Below are positions 8,263 to 17,072 of a stretch of 64,000 nucleotides of DNA, piece after piece. The translations under genes were made by a program, and so were the position numbers. Location of the stretch: contig NZ_BCWV01000002.1 in NCBI RefSeq assembly GCF_001894765.1, forward strand, positions 372,001 through 436,000, in the 5' to 3' direction. The stretch comes from Rhodococcoides corynebacterioides NBRC 14404. Its GTDB lineage: Bacteria; Actinomycetota; Actinomycetes; Mycobacteriales; Mycobacteriaceae. The notes beneath the pieces were generated by a model. That model saw only the letters and a program-made list of their open reading frames with translations. It did no database searches and was not told the origin of the DNA. The number at the start of each line of letters is the position of its first letter. The stretch's first letter is position 1.

Positions 8263-9801
8263 ATGACTTCGCTACTCGATCGTGACGCCTCCCCGCGCGC
8301 CCGCCTGATGCCGTCGCCCGATGATGCCCGCGTCCTCCTGGGGGTCGCGTTCCGGCCGTCGGGCATCCTGCTGGCCGTGGTGTCGGTGGTCGTGGTGCTG
8401 ACGCTGGTCCTGGCGGGCAGCGATCTGACGGGCACGTTCGGTGCGCTCGCGGGCACGTGGCTCGCGGTGCATCAGGTGCCGCTCGGAATCGCGGGCGCGA
8501 CGTTGTCGTTGCTGCCGATTCTTCCCACCGCGCTGCTGGTCCGTGGAGTGGCACGTCAGGTGGCGCGTGCGGTGACGCCGTCGTCGTCGCGCCGGGACGT
8601 GGTGTGGGTGGTCGCCGCCGCGCTCGCAGGTCCGCTCGCGATGGCGGTGGTGATGCTGGCGATGATCGGTGACGCGTCCACGGTCATCGCGATGAGTACC
8701 CCCGGGTTCCTGGCCACGGTCGGCTGGGTCCTGCTGGTGCACGGCCTCGGTGCCGCCCTCGGGTGCGTGCGCGGGACGTGGCCGACGCCGGTGCACCGCC
8801 TCGATCTGCCGGCCTGGGCACTGGCCGCCGCGGGTCCTGCCGCGCGCGCCGGAGCGGTTCTGGTGGCGGGTGGAGCCGTGACGGTCGTGGTCTCGCTCGT
8901 ACTGTCGATGTCCACCATGGGTGCCGTCCTCGACGCCGGAGGCGGCGTCGGCGGGGCTCTCGGACTGACTGCACTGTCCGTCCTCTACCTGCCGAACGTC
9001 GTCGTCGCGGCGGCGTCCGTCGTGACCGGGGCATCGGCCTCCGCCGGCGTTGTCTCGGTCAGCGTGTTCGAGTCCACCGGCGGCGACCTTCCTGCGGTGC
9101 CCGTTCTGGCGGCGTTGCCGGAGTCGTCGGCGCAGATCTGGTGGCCGGTGCTGCTCGTGGTCCCGGCGGTGGCCGCGATCGTCCTGGGACGGGCGGCCGC
9201 ACGGGCGACCGCGACGCTCCCGGACGCGCTGCGCGCCGCGTCCCTGGCCGCCGTCCTGGTCGCGCTGGGGTGCGCGGTGGTCTCGGCGGTGTCCGGAGGC
9301 GTCGTCGGGACCTTCGGCCACTTCGGGGCGGACATCGCGCTGTTCGCCGTCACGGCCTTCACCTGGTGTCTCGTGGTGGGGGTCGTCGCTGCCGGTGTCG
9401 CGGCGTACGTCCTGCGGCGACACGACGTCCACGGGTGGGACGACCCGGTCGACCAAACGGCCGACCGTGACCGTGCCTCCACACCGTCGGACGCGGTTGC
9501 CGCGCTGCCCGCCGGGTCGGCCACCGAGCCGACGGACGATGCGGACACCACCGATGTCCCCGAGCCCGCCGACACCACCGAGCCCGCCGACACCACCGAG
9601 CCCGCCGACACCACCGAGCCCGCCGACACCACCGAGCCCGCCGAGACCACCGAGACCGAGGTCGACACGGCGGAGACCGTCCCGGCGGAGTCCGACAAGT
9701 CAGAATCCGCCACGACCGCAGCATCGGAGACCACCCCCACCGATGTCGTCGATGCCGAGGTGGTCGACCTCCCCGACGAGCCGAAATCGACGGGCGTCTA
9801 G
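8263..9801 (+). CDS. DUF6350 membrane protein, PerM homologue (cell-division associated)
   Basis: 512 residues from ATG 8263; an in-frame GTG at 8245 is the alternative start. About ten hydrophobic segments span residues 25-390, and an Asp/Glu/Thr/Pro-rich tail includes five EPADTT-type units (about residues 434-463). Its position between the DUF5336 gene and purN matches Mtb PerM (Rv0955), which is needed for persistence and stabilises the divisome. The length and membrane topology agree. Sequence identity to PerM cannot be measured here, so the call leans on context. Confidence 0.78.
   Translation: MTSLLDRDASPRARLMPSPDDARVLLGVAFRPSGILLAVVSVVVVLTLVLAGSDLTGTFGALAGTWLAVHQVPLGIAGATLSLLPILPTALLVRGVARQVARAVTPSSSRRDVVWVVAAALAGPLAMAVVMLAMIGDASTVIAMSTPGFLATVGWVLLVHGLGAALGCVRGTWPTPVHRLDLPAWALAAAGPAARAGAVLVAGGAVTVVVSLVLSMSTMGAVLDAGGGVGGALGLTALSVLYLPNVVVAAASVVTGASASAGVVSVSVFESTGGDLPAVPVLAALPESSAQIWWPVLLVVPAVAAIVLGRAAARATATLPDALRAASLAAVLVALGCAVVSAVSGGVVGTFGHFGADIALFAVTAFTWCLVVGVVAAGVAAYVLRRHDVHGWDDPVDQTADRDRASTPSDAVAALPAGSATEPTDDADTTDVPEPADTTEPADTTEPADTTEPADTTEPAETTETEVDTAETVPAESDKSESATTAASETTPTDVVDAEVVDLPDEPKSTGV
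9562..9651 (+). repeat. Five 18-bp tandem repeats in the PerM tail
   Basis: GAGCCCGCCGACACCACC occurs four times without change at 9562-9633, then once as GAGCCCGCCGAGACCACC at 9634-9651. It encodes EPADTT x4 plus EPAETT. The near-identity at DNA level indicates recent slippage or expansion. Confidence 0.95.
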
Positions 9802-9848
9802 GCTTCGGGACGCCCCGTACCCGTCGTTCGAAGCCGAGGAGAAGAGCG

Positions 9849-10475
9849 CTGTCTGCTCCGCCCGCGACGTCCCACCGAGCCTCCGCGGCTCGGGTGGTGG
9901 TGTTGGCATCGGGCGCCGGGTCCCTCCTCCGCTCGCTCGTCGACGCCACGGCCGAGCCCGACTTCTCCGCCGAAGTGGTGGGCGTCGTCGCCGACCGTGA
10001 GTGCCCCGCCGAGACCGTTCTGGGTGCGACCCGAATCCGCCCCTGCGACTATGCGGACCGCGCCGAGTGGGACCGTGCGATCACCGCTGCGGTGGCCGAC
10101 CTCGACCCGGATTACGTCGTGAGCGCAGGATTCATGCGCATTCTGGGCCCGTCGTTCCTTTCCCGTTTCGGTGGTCGGGTTCTCAACACGCATCCCGCGT
10201 TGCTGCCGTCGTTTCCCGGGGCGCACGCTGTGCGGGACGCCCTCGCCGCCGGCGTGCGCGTCAGCGGCACCACCGTGCACCTGGTGGACGAGGGAGTCGA
10301 CACCGGCCCCATCCTCGCGCAGGAAGCCGTGCCGGTGTTCGTGGGTGACGACGAGTCGTCGCTGCACGAGCGCATCAAGATCGTCGAGCGGCGTCTGCTG
10401 ATCGAGGTGGTCGCCGCCGTCGCCGCCCGCGGAGTCATCATCGATGGACGAAAGGCCCAGATTCCCAGTGACTAG
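9849..10475 (+). CDS. purN: Phosphoribosylglycinamide formyltransferase
   Basis: GAR transformylase of purine synthesis; it transfers a formyl group from 10-formyl-[18 protein letters not shown] is the phosphate-binding loop, and [17 protein letters not shown] carries the catalytic Asn/His. The first ATG/GTG/TTG-type start is GTG 9894, which would begin directly at the first beta strand without a ribosome site. A CTG at 9849 has AGGAG (9837-9841) seven bases upstream and restores an N-terminal extension like that of mycobacterial PurN. I therefore place the start at the CTG, giving 208 residues. It overlaps purH by 8 bases. Confidence 0.9.
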   Translation: MSAPPATSHRASAARVVVLASGAGSLLRSLVDATAEPDFSAEVVGVVADRECPAETVLGATRIRPCDYADRAEWDRAITAAVADLDPDYVVSAGFMRILGPSFLSRFGGRVLNTHPALLPSFPGAHAVRDALAAGVRVSGTTVHLVDEGVDTGPILAQEAVPVFVGDDESSLHERIKIVERRLLIEVVAAVAARGVIIDGRKAQIPSD

Positions 10476-12030
10476 CCCCGAGAACCGCAGAGCCGTCCGA
10501 CGCGCTCTGGTCAGCGTGTACGACAAGAGCGGCCTCGACGAGCTGGCCGCGGGCCTGCACGCTGCGGGCGTCGAGATCGTGTCCACCGGATCGACCGCCA
10601 AGCGCATCGCCGACGCCGGCGTTCCGGTCACCCCGGTCGAAGAACTGACCGGGTTTCCCGAGACGCTCGATGGTCGGGTCAAGACCCTCCACCCGCGGGT
10701 GCACGCCGGCATCCTCGCCGACACCCGACGCGGCGAGCACGTGGCGCAGCTCGAGGAACTGGGTGTCGCCGCGTTCGAGCTCGTGGTGGTCAACCTGTAC
10801 CCGTTCACCGACACCGTGGCGTCGGGTGCGTCGGCGGACGAGTGCATCGAGCAGATCGACATCGGCGGTCCCTCGATGGTGCGCGCGGCGGCGAAGAACC
10901 ATCCGTCGGTCGCCGTGGTGGTCGACCCCGCTCGGTACGACGACGTCCTCACCGCGGTGACGACGGGCGGCTTCACCCTCGAGCAGCGAATTCGACTGGC
11001 GGCACAGGCTTTTCGGCACACAGCTGCGTACGACGTGGCCGTCGCGTCCTGGATGACGGAGTACTCGGCTGCCGACGAGGCGTTCCCGACGTTCACCGGA
11101 GCCACCTACCAGCGCGCCGCGGTGCTGCGGTACGGCGAGAACCCGCACCAGGGGGGTGCGCTGTACGTGGATGCGACGTCGGGATCCGGCATCGCGCAGG
11201 CCGAGCAGGTGCACGGCAAGGAGATGTCCTACAACAACTACACGGACGGCGACGCCGCGTGGCGTGCGGCGTTCGACCACGACGCGCCCGCCGTCGCGAT
11301 CATCAAGCACGCCAACCCGTGCGGTATCGCCGTCTCGCACAGCGGGTCCATCGCCGAGGCGCACCGCAACGCGCACGCCTGCGATCCGGTGAGTGCCTAC
11401 GGCGGCGTCATCGCCGCCAACCGCGAGGTCACCGTCGAGATGGCCGAGCAGGTCGCCGAGATCTTCACCGAGGTGATCATCGCGCCGTCCTACGCCGACG
11501 GCGCACTGCCGGTCCTGCAGCGCAAGAAGAACATTCGGGTGCTCATCGCCGAAGTACCCTCGGCAGTCCCGGAGATCCGGCAGATCTCCGGAGGTCTGCT
11601 GGTGCAGGACCGCGATCTTCTCGACGCCGAGGGTGACGACCCGTCGAACTGGACCCTTGCCGTCGGTGACGCTGCCGACGAGGCGCAGTTGGCGGATCTG
11701 CAGTTCGCGTGGCGCGCATGCCGCGCGGTCAAGTCGAACGCGATCCTGCTCGCCTCGGGCGGGGCGTCGGTCGGTGTGGGTATGGGCCAGGTCAACCGGG
11801 TCGACTCGGCCGAACTCGCCGTCCGCCGGGCCGGTGATCGCGCACGCGGCGCCGTTGCTGCCTCCGATGCGTTCTTCCCGTTCCCCGATGGATTCCAGAT
11901 TCTCGCTGCCGCCGGCGTCACCGCCGTGGTGCAGCCGGGTGGATCCATTCGTGACGACGAGGTCATCGCCGCCGCACGTGATGCGGGCGTGACGATGTAC
12001 CTCACCGGCTCCCGCCACTTCGCGCACTAG
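10468..12030 (+). CDS. purH: Bifunctional AICAR formyltransferase / IMP cyclohydrolase
   Basis: 520 residues from GTG 10468, which overlaps the purN stop. It catalyses the last two steps of IMP synthesis. The N-terminal MGS-like cyclohydrolase domain starts [12 protein letters not shown] and contains STGSTAKRI. The C-terminal transformylase domain contains [13 protein letters not shown] and IIKHANPCG, with the active-site Lys-His. It ends in [10 protein letters not shown], the usual C-terminus. An ATG at 10444 would add eight residues and overlap purN more deeply. Confidence 0.96.
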   Translation: MTSPENRRAVRRALVSVYDKSGLDELAAGLHAAGVEIVSTGSTAKRIADAGVPVTPVEELTGFPETLDGRVKTLHPRVHAGILADTRRGEHVAQLEELGVAAFELVVVNLYPFTDTVASGASADECIEQIDIGGPSMVRAAAKNHPSVAVVVDPARYDDVLTAVTTGGFTLEQRIRLAAQAFRHTAAYDVAVASWMTEYSAADEAFPTFTGATYQRAAVLRYGENPHQGGALYVDATSGSGIAQAEQVHGKEMSYNNYTDGDAAWRAAFDHDAPAVAIIKHANPCGIAVSHSGSIAEAHRNAHACDPVSAYGGVIAANREVTVEMAEQVAEIFTEVIIAPSYADGALPVLQRKKNIRVLIAEVPSAVPEIRQISGGLLVQDRDLLDAEGDDPSNWTLAVGDAADEAQLADLQFAWRACRAVKSNAILLASGGASVGVGMGQVNRVDSAELAVRRAGDRARGAVAASDAFFPFPDGFQILAAAGVTAVVQPGGSIRDDEVIAAARDAGVTMYLTGSRHFAH

Positions 12031-12042
12031 CCGACGCCCGTT

Positions 12043-12069
12043 CCGACGCGCCGCGTGCAGGCGCGTCGG
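12043..12069. terminator. Bidirectional terminator between purH and arsC
   Basis: CCGACGCGCC (12043-12052) and GGCGCGTCGG (12060-12069) form a perfect 10-bp stem around a 7-base loop. It sits between the convergent ends of purH and arsC, so it can serve both. Confidence 0.75.
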
Positions 12070-12080
12070 GACCGCGCCGG

Positions 12081-12491
12081 TTACGTGCGGAGGCGGGTGG
12101 CGAGTTCGGCAACCCGTGCTGCGATGTCGTCGCGAACCAGCCGCATGCGTTCGATGCCCTCGATGCCGCGTTCGGACGGCTCGTCGGTGTCCCAATTCTC
12201 CACCGGTGTCCCGGCCTCGGGGTCGACTCCGGCGTCGCGGCCGAGGGTGACGACCAGGTCGACTTCGCGAAGTAGCTGCGGGTCGATCGGAGTCGGGGTC
12301 TCGGCGGTGATGTCGACACCGACCTCGAGCAGCACCTCGGCGGACAATGTGTTGACAGCTGCGCCGGGCTTGGTCCCGGCGGAATGGACGTCGACGGTAT
12401 CGCCGGCGGCGGCGCGCATCAGCCCGGCGGCCATCTGCGACTTGCCGCCGTTCTTCACGCACACGAACAGCACGGACGGCGTGGAGGTCAT
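12081..12491 (-). CDS. arsC: Arsenate-mycothiol transferase type arsenate reductase
   Basis: 136 residues with the low-molecular-weight phosphatase fold. The P-loop reads CVKNGGKSQMA, with nucleophile Cys11. The usual CX5R arginine is Lys, as in the Corynebacterium ArsC1/ArsC2 group (CVGNGGKSQMA), which forms an arsenate-mycothiol adduct reduced by mycoredoxin. The start is ATG 12491, one base after the acr3 stop, so it is the last gene of arsR-acr3-arsC. A longer upstream frame inside acr3 is rejected. Confidence 0.93.
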   Translation of the reverse strand: MTSTPSVLFVCVKNGGKSQMAAGLMRAAAGDTVDVHSAGTKPGAAVNTLSAEVLLEVGVDITAETPTPIDPQLLREVDLVVTLGRDAGVDPEAGTPVENWDTDEPSERGIEGIERMRLVRDDIAARVAELATRLRT

Positions 12492-12492
12492 G

Positions 12493-13593
12493 TCACGACT
12501 CCTTCGTAGCCGCCGGAGCGGCCGTCTCGGGGATGCCTGAGGTGAACCGACGTCGCAGGGCAAGAGAGACGTACACGAGACCTATCAGCACCGGCACCTC
12601 GATCAAGGGGCCGACGACCCCGGCGAGGGCTTGCCCGGAGGTGGCGCCGTAAGTGGCGATTGCAACGGCGATGGCGAGCTCGAAGTTGTTGCCGGCGGCG
12701 GTGAACGCGAGGGTGGTGGTGCGCTGGTAGCCGAGGCCCATCGCTGCTCCGAGTAGGTAGCCGCCGCTCCACATCAGGGCGAAGTACACCAGCAGCGGGA
12801 GCGCGATGCGCACGACGTCGACGGGGTTCGAGGTGATCTGCTCCCCTTGCAGGGCGAACAGGATCACGATGGTGAACAGCAGCCCGTAGAGGGCCCACGG
12901 GCCCAGGCGGGGGAGGAACGTCTGCTCGTACCAGTCACGCCCCCTGGCCTTCTCGCCGTAGCGGCGGGTCAGAAATCCGGCGAGCAAGGGGACGCCGAGG
13001 AAGATCAGGACCGATTTCGCGATCTGCCACGGGGAGGTGTCGATGGTGGTCTGTTCGAGTCCCAGCCAGCCTGGCAGGACGGAGAGATAGAACCAGCCGA
13101 GGACGGCGAACATGACCACCTGGAACACCGAATTGATCGCCACCAACACGGCGGCGGCTTCGCGGTCTCCGCACGCGAGGTCGTTCCAGATGATCACCAT
13201 GGCGATGCATCGGGCGAGGCCGACGATGATCAGGCCGGTCCGGTACTCGGGCAGGTCCGGGAGGAAGATCCAGGCGAGCGCGAACATCAGTGCCGGTCCG
13301 ACGATCCAATTCAGCGTCAGTGACCCGGCGAGGAGTCGGCGGTCGCCGGTGACGGTGTCCAGGCGGTCGTAGCGGACCTTCGCCAGCACCGGATACATCA
13401 TGATCAGCAGGCCGACCGCGATCGGCAGAGAAATTCCATCGATCTCGACCGCGGACAGGGCGTCACCGAGTCCAGGGATGCCTCGTCCGAAGAGCAGGCC
13501 CGCGGCCATCGCGACGCCGATCCACACCGGGAGGAATCGGTCGAGGAAGGACAGCTTGCCGACGACTTCGGCGCTGTCGGACATTCGGGTCAT
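12493..13593 (-). CDS. acr3: ACR3-family arsenite efflux permease
   Basis: 366 residues with ten predicted membrane segments (bile-acid/arsenite transporter fold). It carries the conserved GLARCIAMVIIWNDLACGD segment, with the cysteine required for arsenite transport in Acr3 proteins, and PLLAGFLTRRYGEKARG. It expels As(III) produced by ArsC. It overlaps arsR by four bases (ATGA), indicating translational coupling. Confidence 0.95.
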   Translation of the reverse strand: MTRMSDSAEVVGKLSFLDRFLPVWIGVAMAAGLLFGRGIPGLGDALSAVEIDGISLPIAVGLLIMMYPVLAKVRYDRLDTVTGDRRLLAGSLTLNWIVGPALMFALAWIFLPDLPEYRTGLIIVGLARCIAMVIIWNDLACGDREAAAVLVAINSVFQVVMFAVLGWFYLSVLPGWLGLEQTTIDTSPWQIAKSVLIFLGVPLLAGFLTRRYGEKARGRDWYEQTFLPRLGPWALYGLLFTIVILFALQGEQITSNPVDVVRIALPLLVYFALMWSGGYLLGAAMGLGYQRTTTLAFTAAGNNFELAIAVAIATYGATSGQALAGVVGPLIEVPVLIGLVYVSLALRRRFTSGIPETAAPAATKES

Positions 13594-13994
13594 CGCGCAC
13601 CCACCGCCACGTCCGCACCCGTAGGCGCGCAGACGGACGCGCCGAGCACACCGGACTCCGGGGACAACACCGCCGATAACTCGGTCAGTGCGGACGGGAT
13701 CACTCGGTAGTACACCCAGGTGCCGCGACGTTCGCAGTCGACAAGTCCCGCTTCGCGGAGCACCTTCAAGTGGTGGGAGATCGTCGGCTGCGACAGCTCG
13801 AACGAGCCGGAGATGTCACAGACGCACGCCTCGCCGGCGGCGTGCGAGGCCACCAACGACAGCAGTCGCAGGCGCACTGGATCCCCGATCGCCTTGAACA
13901 TTCGAGCCAGGTCACCGGCCCAGTCCGCGGTCAACGGCTCACGCGTCAGCGGTGAGCAACACGCATTCTGCGCCACACGTTCCTGCTTCGACAC
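13590..13994 (-). CDS. arsR: ArsR-family arsenic-responsive repressor
   Basis: 134 residues from GTG 13994, a winged-helix ArsR/SmtB protein. QNACC near the N-terminus (Cys12/Cys13) plus EACVCDIS matches the Corynebacterium glutamicum ArsR arrangement, where an N-terminal Cys pair and a helix cysteine bind As(III). The recognition helix is LSQPTISHHLKVLREAGLV. A longer frame from 14012 would put the operator inside the coding sequence, so the GTG is preferred. It heads the ars operon. Confidence 0.92.
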   Translation of the reverse strand: MSKQERVAQNACCSPLTREPLTADWAGDLARMFKAIGDPVRLRLLSLVASHAAGEACVCDISGSFELSQPTISHHLKVLREAGLVDCERRGTWVYYRVIPSALTELSAVLSPESGVLGASVCAPTGADVAVGAR

Positions 13995-14002
13995 CGCTCT
14001 AT

Positions 14003-14018
14003 ATTGACACACGTCTAT
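14003..14018. promoter_or_regulatory. ArsR operator overlapping the ars promoter
   Basis: ATTGACACACGTCTAT is an imperfect palindrome: on the minus strand ATAGAC-GTGT-GTCAAT, with five of six arms paired. It lies 8-24 bases upstream of the arsR GTG and runs into a CAATAT hexamer positioned as a -10 for a leaderless transcript. This is a repression geometry. Confidence 0.65.
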
Positions 14019-14075
14019 GGCGCGGGCAGACGCTCACCCGATAACTCCACCGGTTTCGGGGAAGCGGTATCCGGC

Positions 14076-14107
14076 GTCGTCGAGGGCCGAGCGCATCATC
14101 TCGCCGT
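14076..14107. repeat. Left copy of 32-bp direct repeat flanking the DUF222/HNH gene
   Basis: Matches 16081-16112 at 29 of 32 positions, in the same orientation, 2005 bases apart. The core GAGGGCCGAGCG plus ATCATCTCGCCGT is shared except for one base. The right copy is coding (GEMIRSAL in the helical-repeat protein). Read on the minus strand this copy gives GEMMRSAL inside a 27-codon frame of no recognised function. Confidence 0.7.
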
Positions 14108-14133
14108 CACGCTCGGTCACTCCGCGGGGCCTG

Positions 14134-15957
14134 TCAGAACGGGGGTGGTGCGTCGTCCGGTTCGGGTGGTCGGATCCCTCTCAGGTTGTTGCGGAGTCGG
14201 TTGCGGTGGCGTTCCTGGCGTCGGCGGGCGTGTTTCTGCTCGGTGCGTGGGGCGGGTCGAGTGGGTTCGGGTTCGCCCGATGTCGATGGCTTCTTCGTGC
14301 CGGCGCCGGGTGGGTCGCCGAAGACGATCATGTCCAGTCCGGGGTGGGTGTCGTGGCCGGTGTAGGCGGGTCCGAGGACGGTGCGGCCTTCGGGGATGGT
14401 GAACGTGCGGATGATCCGCCCGGGGTTGTCGGGGTCGGGGTACTGGTCGTCGACGAAGTCGCCGAACGTTTTCAGTAGGTGATGGAACCGGCATTTCGCG
14501 CCCAACCCGGTCGCGGTGGTCTGCCCACCCTGCTCGGGGTGGTGGTGGTCGTATTCGGTGATGTGGTCGAGGTCGCCGTCCCACGCGGGTGTGGTGCAGC
14601 CGGGCCAGGTGCAGTACTGGTCTCGGGCGCGGATGTAGGTGTTCAGTGCCGCCGAGGGTCGGTAGGGGTCCGCGGGTTGGGTGGCCGGGAGTGGGGTGTC
14701 GGTGCCGTCGCCGAGGGGGCGGATCAGGGTGGCGGGGTCGGCGGCGAGGTCGCGGATGTGGGCGCCGGAGACGATGCCGAGTCCGGCGATGTAGCCGACA
14801 CCGTCGACCAGTTCAGGCTCCGCCTCGGTCGCATCCTCCACAGCGGAAACGGCGTCGGCCGATGTCTCCTCATCGTGTGTCTCCTCGACCGCGACCTCCT
14901 CGACCGCAACCGCGTCGACGGCCGCTGCCTCCTCGGCCACGACCTGCTCGGCCGAAACTTCCTCTGCGGCAGTCGCGGCCGTGTCGGTGTCCCGAGCGTG
15001 CGCGTGCGCGGCCGGGTCTGCTGCAGCCTCGGCGGTGCCATTCGCAGCGGCGGGGACAGGTCCGGTGAGGGTGGTGGTGTCGGTGACGACGTGGATGACG
15101 ATGCGTGCCGCGTTCGCTGCGACCTCGTCCGCATCGACCACCGCGAAGGCACAGTCCGGGCGGGCGCAGTCGCACCCGAACGGGGCGTGCTTGACCAACG
15201 CGAACAGCGCATCCGATGCCCGCGCGGTCTTCGTGCGACTGTCGTGCCGGCAGACTTGTGCGGCGAGGAGTTCGACGACGCGGGCGACGATGGCAGCCTG
15301 TTCGGCGGACATCGTCGCTCCCACGGTTGCCATGCCGTCGAGTCCGGCTTCGGTGAAGAAGCACCGCCCCTTCAGGGCGTCGTCGCGGCGTTCGCGGACG
15401 GCGTCGGGGTCGCGGCGGTAGACCATCTGATCGCACAGGTCTCGCACCCGGCCCGTGGACCACGACCCCGGCTTGCGCAGGGCGTCGGCGATGTCGGCGT
15501 CCACCACTCCCTGATACGACCGGCCGTGGATCAACTCGGTGCGGGAGACGATGGTGCGGATGTAACTGGGGGAGACCACCCCGTCCCGCAGGCACTCGAA
15601 CACCCGCGGCAGACGATCCCGGAGAGCGACGGCGTTGTCGAGGAGGCGTTCGGCGACGTACTGCGACACCGACAACGAGGTGGCGATGCGGGCGGCGCAC
15701 TGGGCGAACGCATCGACCGCCCGCTCGTCGCGGTCTTCTTCGGCGAGCACCAGGTCGGTGTGCAGGGCGGCGACATGGCGGTAGCGGCGCCATTCCAGGT
15801 ATCCCGCCCCGGCAGCCAGGTCGGCCAGGGCGTCGAGGTGCCCACCGACGGGGAGGTCGAACGAGACCGGTAGGTCCATGGCGGTGTGGTCACGCGCAGC
15901 CCAGGCAACGCCTCCCACCTGCGCCGCGTTCACCGCGCCGACCCCCCGATCGCTCAT
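14134..15957 (-). CDS. DUF222 / HNH endonuclease-domain protein (13E12 repeat family)
   Basis: 607 residues from ATG 15957. The N-terminal half is the helical DUF222 domain. An Ala/Glu/Val low-complexity stretch follows at about 305-385. The C-terminal HNH domain has ARDQYCTWPGC, DLDHITEYDHHHP and CRFHHLLKT, with the two CXXC-like zinc ligands and catalytic His present, so it looks intact. The start is fixed by a perfect TATAAT 7 bases upstream (15965-15970), a leaderless promoter. A LexA-like half site overlaps the start codon. Members of this family are LexA-controlled and multicopy in mycobacteria; the cellular role is unknown. The DUF222 gene is flanked by direct repeats. Confidence 0.9.
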   Translation of the reverse strand: MSDRGVGAVNAAQVGGVAWAARDHTAMDLPVSFDLPVGGHLDALADLAAGAGYLEWRRYRHVAALHTDLVLAEEDRDERAVDAFAQCAARIATSLSVSQYVAERLLDNAVALRDRLPRVFECLRDGVVSPSYIRTIVSRTELIHGRSYQGVVDADIADALRKPGSWSTGRVRDLCDQMVYRRDPDAVRERRDDALKGRCFFTEAGLDGMATVGATMSAEQAAIVARVVELLAAQVCRHDSRTKTARASDALFALVKHAPFGCDCARPDCAFAVVDADEVAANAARIVIHVVTDTTTLTGPVPAAANGTAEAAADPAAHAHARDTDTAATAAEEVSAEQVVAEEAAAVDAVAVEEVAVEETHDEETSADAVSAVEDATEAEPELVDGVGYIAGLGIVSGAHIRDLAADPATLIRPLGDGTDTPLPATQPADPYRPSAALNTYIRARDQYCTWPGCTTPAWDGDLDHITEYDHHHPEQGGQTTATGLGAKCRFHHLLKTFGDFVDDQYPDPDNPGRIIRTFTIPEGRTVLGPAYTGHDTHPGLDMIVFGDPPGAGTKKPSTSGEPEPTRPAPRTEQKHARRRQERHRNRLRNNLRGIRPPEPDDAPPPF

Positions 15958-15970
15958 GTGTTCGATTATA
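15950..15970 (-). promoter_or_regulatory. Leaderless promoter with LexA-like box over the start codon
   Basis: On the minus strand TATAAT is followed by CGAACAC and then ATG. TCGAACACATGAGCGA (15965 to 15950) matches the mycobacterial SOS box TCGAAC-N4-GTTCGA with a perfect left half and 4 of 6 in the right half. Repression by LexA would block both RNA polymerase and ribosome entry. Confidence 0.5.
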
Positions 15971-16020
15971 GAGACCGCCACCGACACCCGCCGCTCCATC
16001 GACCGGAAACCGGGACGGGA

Positions 16021-16512
16021 TCAGGAATCAGGCGCACTCGACAGGCGATCGGTGCGGAGCTCGACCACCGCCCGGCGCAAGTCGGTGAGGGCCGAGCGGA
16101 TCATCTCGCCGTAGGCGTCGTCGGGAAGCGCCGACAGACGCTCCTCGGCACGATCGAGGTGGTCGGCGGCTGCCTGAGAGGATCCCAAACGCCGGAGGTT
16201 GTCGGCGAGGTTCAGGTGCAGGCTCGGGTAGAACGCCGCCACCTGCAGGCTCGCGTGGTGCTGCCGCGCCCGATCGCCGTCGAGGGCATCGGCCGCGTCG
16301 AGAGCGCGAACGTCCCAGATCAGCGCCACGGCGGCGTCGTCGTACAGATCGGCGAGATAATGCGCCAGCGTGCAGCGATGGAACGGATCGCCGCCCACCC
16401 CGATCTCGGACCAGAGGGCCTCGAGGTCGGACTGCGCCCCGTCGACGTCCCCACCGCGACCGCGCACGACGGCCGCGGTGATCGCCTCCATCGTCGGATC
16501 GGGGGCGGTCAT
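16021..16512 (-). CDS. Helical-repeat (TPR-like) protein, function unknown
   Basis: 163 residues from ATG 16512, overlapping the glutathione peroxidase stop by four bases, so the two are cotranscribed. It is helix-rich with regularly spaced Ala/Leu, for example HLNLADNLRRLGSSQAAADHLDRAEERL, which reads like tetratricopeptide units; no catalytic motif is visible. Its C-terminus carries the right copy of the direct repeat that also flanks the DUF222 gene. No function can be assigned. Confidence 0.75.
   Translation of the reverse strand: MTAPDPTMEAITAAVVRGRGGDVDGAQSDLEALWSEIGVGGDPFHRCTLAHYLADLYDDAAVALIWDVRALDAADALDGDRARQHHASLQVAAFYPSLHLNLADNLRRLGSSQAAADHLDRAEERLSALPDDAYGEMIRSALTDLRRAVVELRTDRLSSAPDS
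16081..16112. repeat. Right copy of 32-bp direct repeat flanking the DUF222/HNH gene
   Basis: Lies inside the helical-repeat gene near its 3' end. Differs from 14076-14107 at three positions. Confidence 0.7.
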
Positions 16513-17003
16513 GCTCGGTCCGTCAACACCTTCTCGATCGGGTCGGCGAGCTTCTCGGGCTTGGTGGTGGGTCCGAAGCGGTCCACCACCTGACCGTCGG
16601 CGTCCACCAGGAACTTGGTGAAGTTCCACTTGATGCGGTTGCCGAGCACGCCGGACTTCTGCTCCCGCAGCCACTGGTACAGCGGGTGGGCGTCGTCGCC
16701 GTTCACGGCAATCTTCTCGTGGAGGGGGAAGGTGACGTCGTAGCGCAGCGAGCAGAAGTTCTTGATCTCCTCGGCGTCACCCGGCTCCTGGTGTCCGAAT
16801 TGGTCGCACGGGAACCCCAGCACGACGAGCCCGCGAGGTCCGTACGTGCGATGCAGTGCTTCGAGTCCCTCGTATTGCGGGGTGAAGCCGCACTGCGATG
16901 CAGTGTTGACGATCAACATCGGCTTGCCGCGGTAGTCCGCGAGGTCGACGGGCTCGCCGTCGATGGTGGTGGCGGTGAAGTCGTAGGCACTGGTCGTGGT
17001 CAC
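16509..17003 (-). CDS. Glutathione-peroxidase-family (thiol) peroxidase
   Basis: 164 residues from GTG 17003, the normal length for bacterial GPx. The peroxidatic Cys lies in NTASQCGFTPQYEGLE, with the FPCDQFGHQEPG motif holding the Gln and a second Cys, and WNFTKFLVD supplying the tryptophan of the active site. Actinobacteria lack glutathione, so thioredoxin is the probable reductant, as in other Cys-GPx. TAGCGT lies 8 bases before the start, so the mRNA may be leaderless. The helical-repeat gene follows with a four-base overlap. Confidence 0.93.
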   Translation of the reverse strand: MTTTSAYDFTATTIDGEPVDLADYRGKPMLIVNTASQCGFTPQYEGLEALHRTYGPRGLVVLGFPCDQFGHQEPGDAEEIKNFCSLRYDVTFPLHEKIAVNGDDAHPLYQWLREQKSGVLGNRIKWNFTKFLVDADGQVVDRFGPTTKPEKLADPIEKVLTDRA

Positions 17004-17072
17004 ATCCGACGACGCTACCGAAGAACCGGCGCAGGGGGTTTGGTCCGGTTTTCGCGAGGGTAGACGCGGCGC

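Noticed and set aside
10444-10467. ATG 10444 as purH start
   Set aside because: It would add residues not expected for PurH and overlap purN by 32 bases; GTG 10468 gives the usual N-terminus.
14019-14133. 27-codon frame containing GEMMRSAL
   Set aside because: Too short, no ribosome site; better explained as the left copy of the direct repeat.
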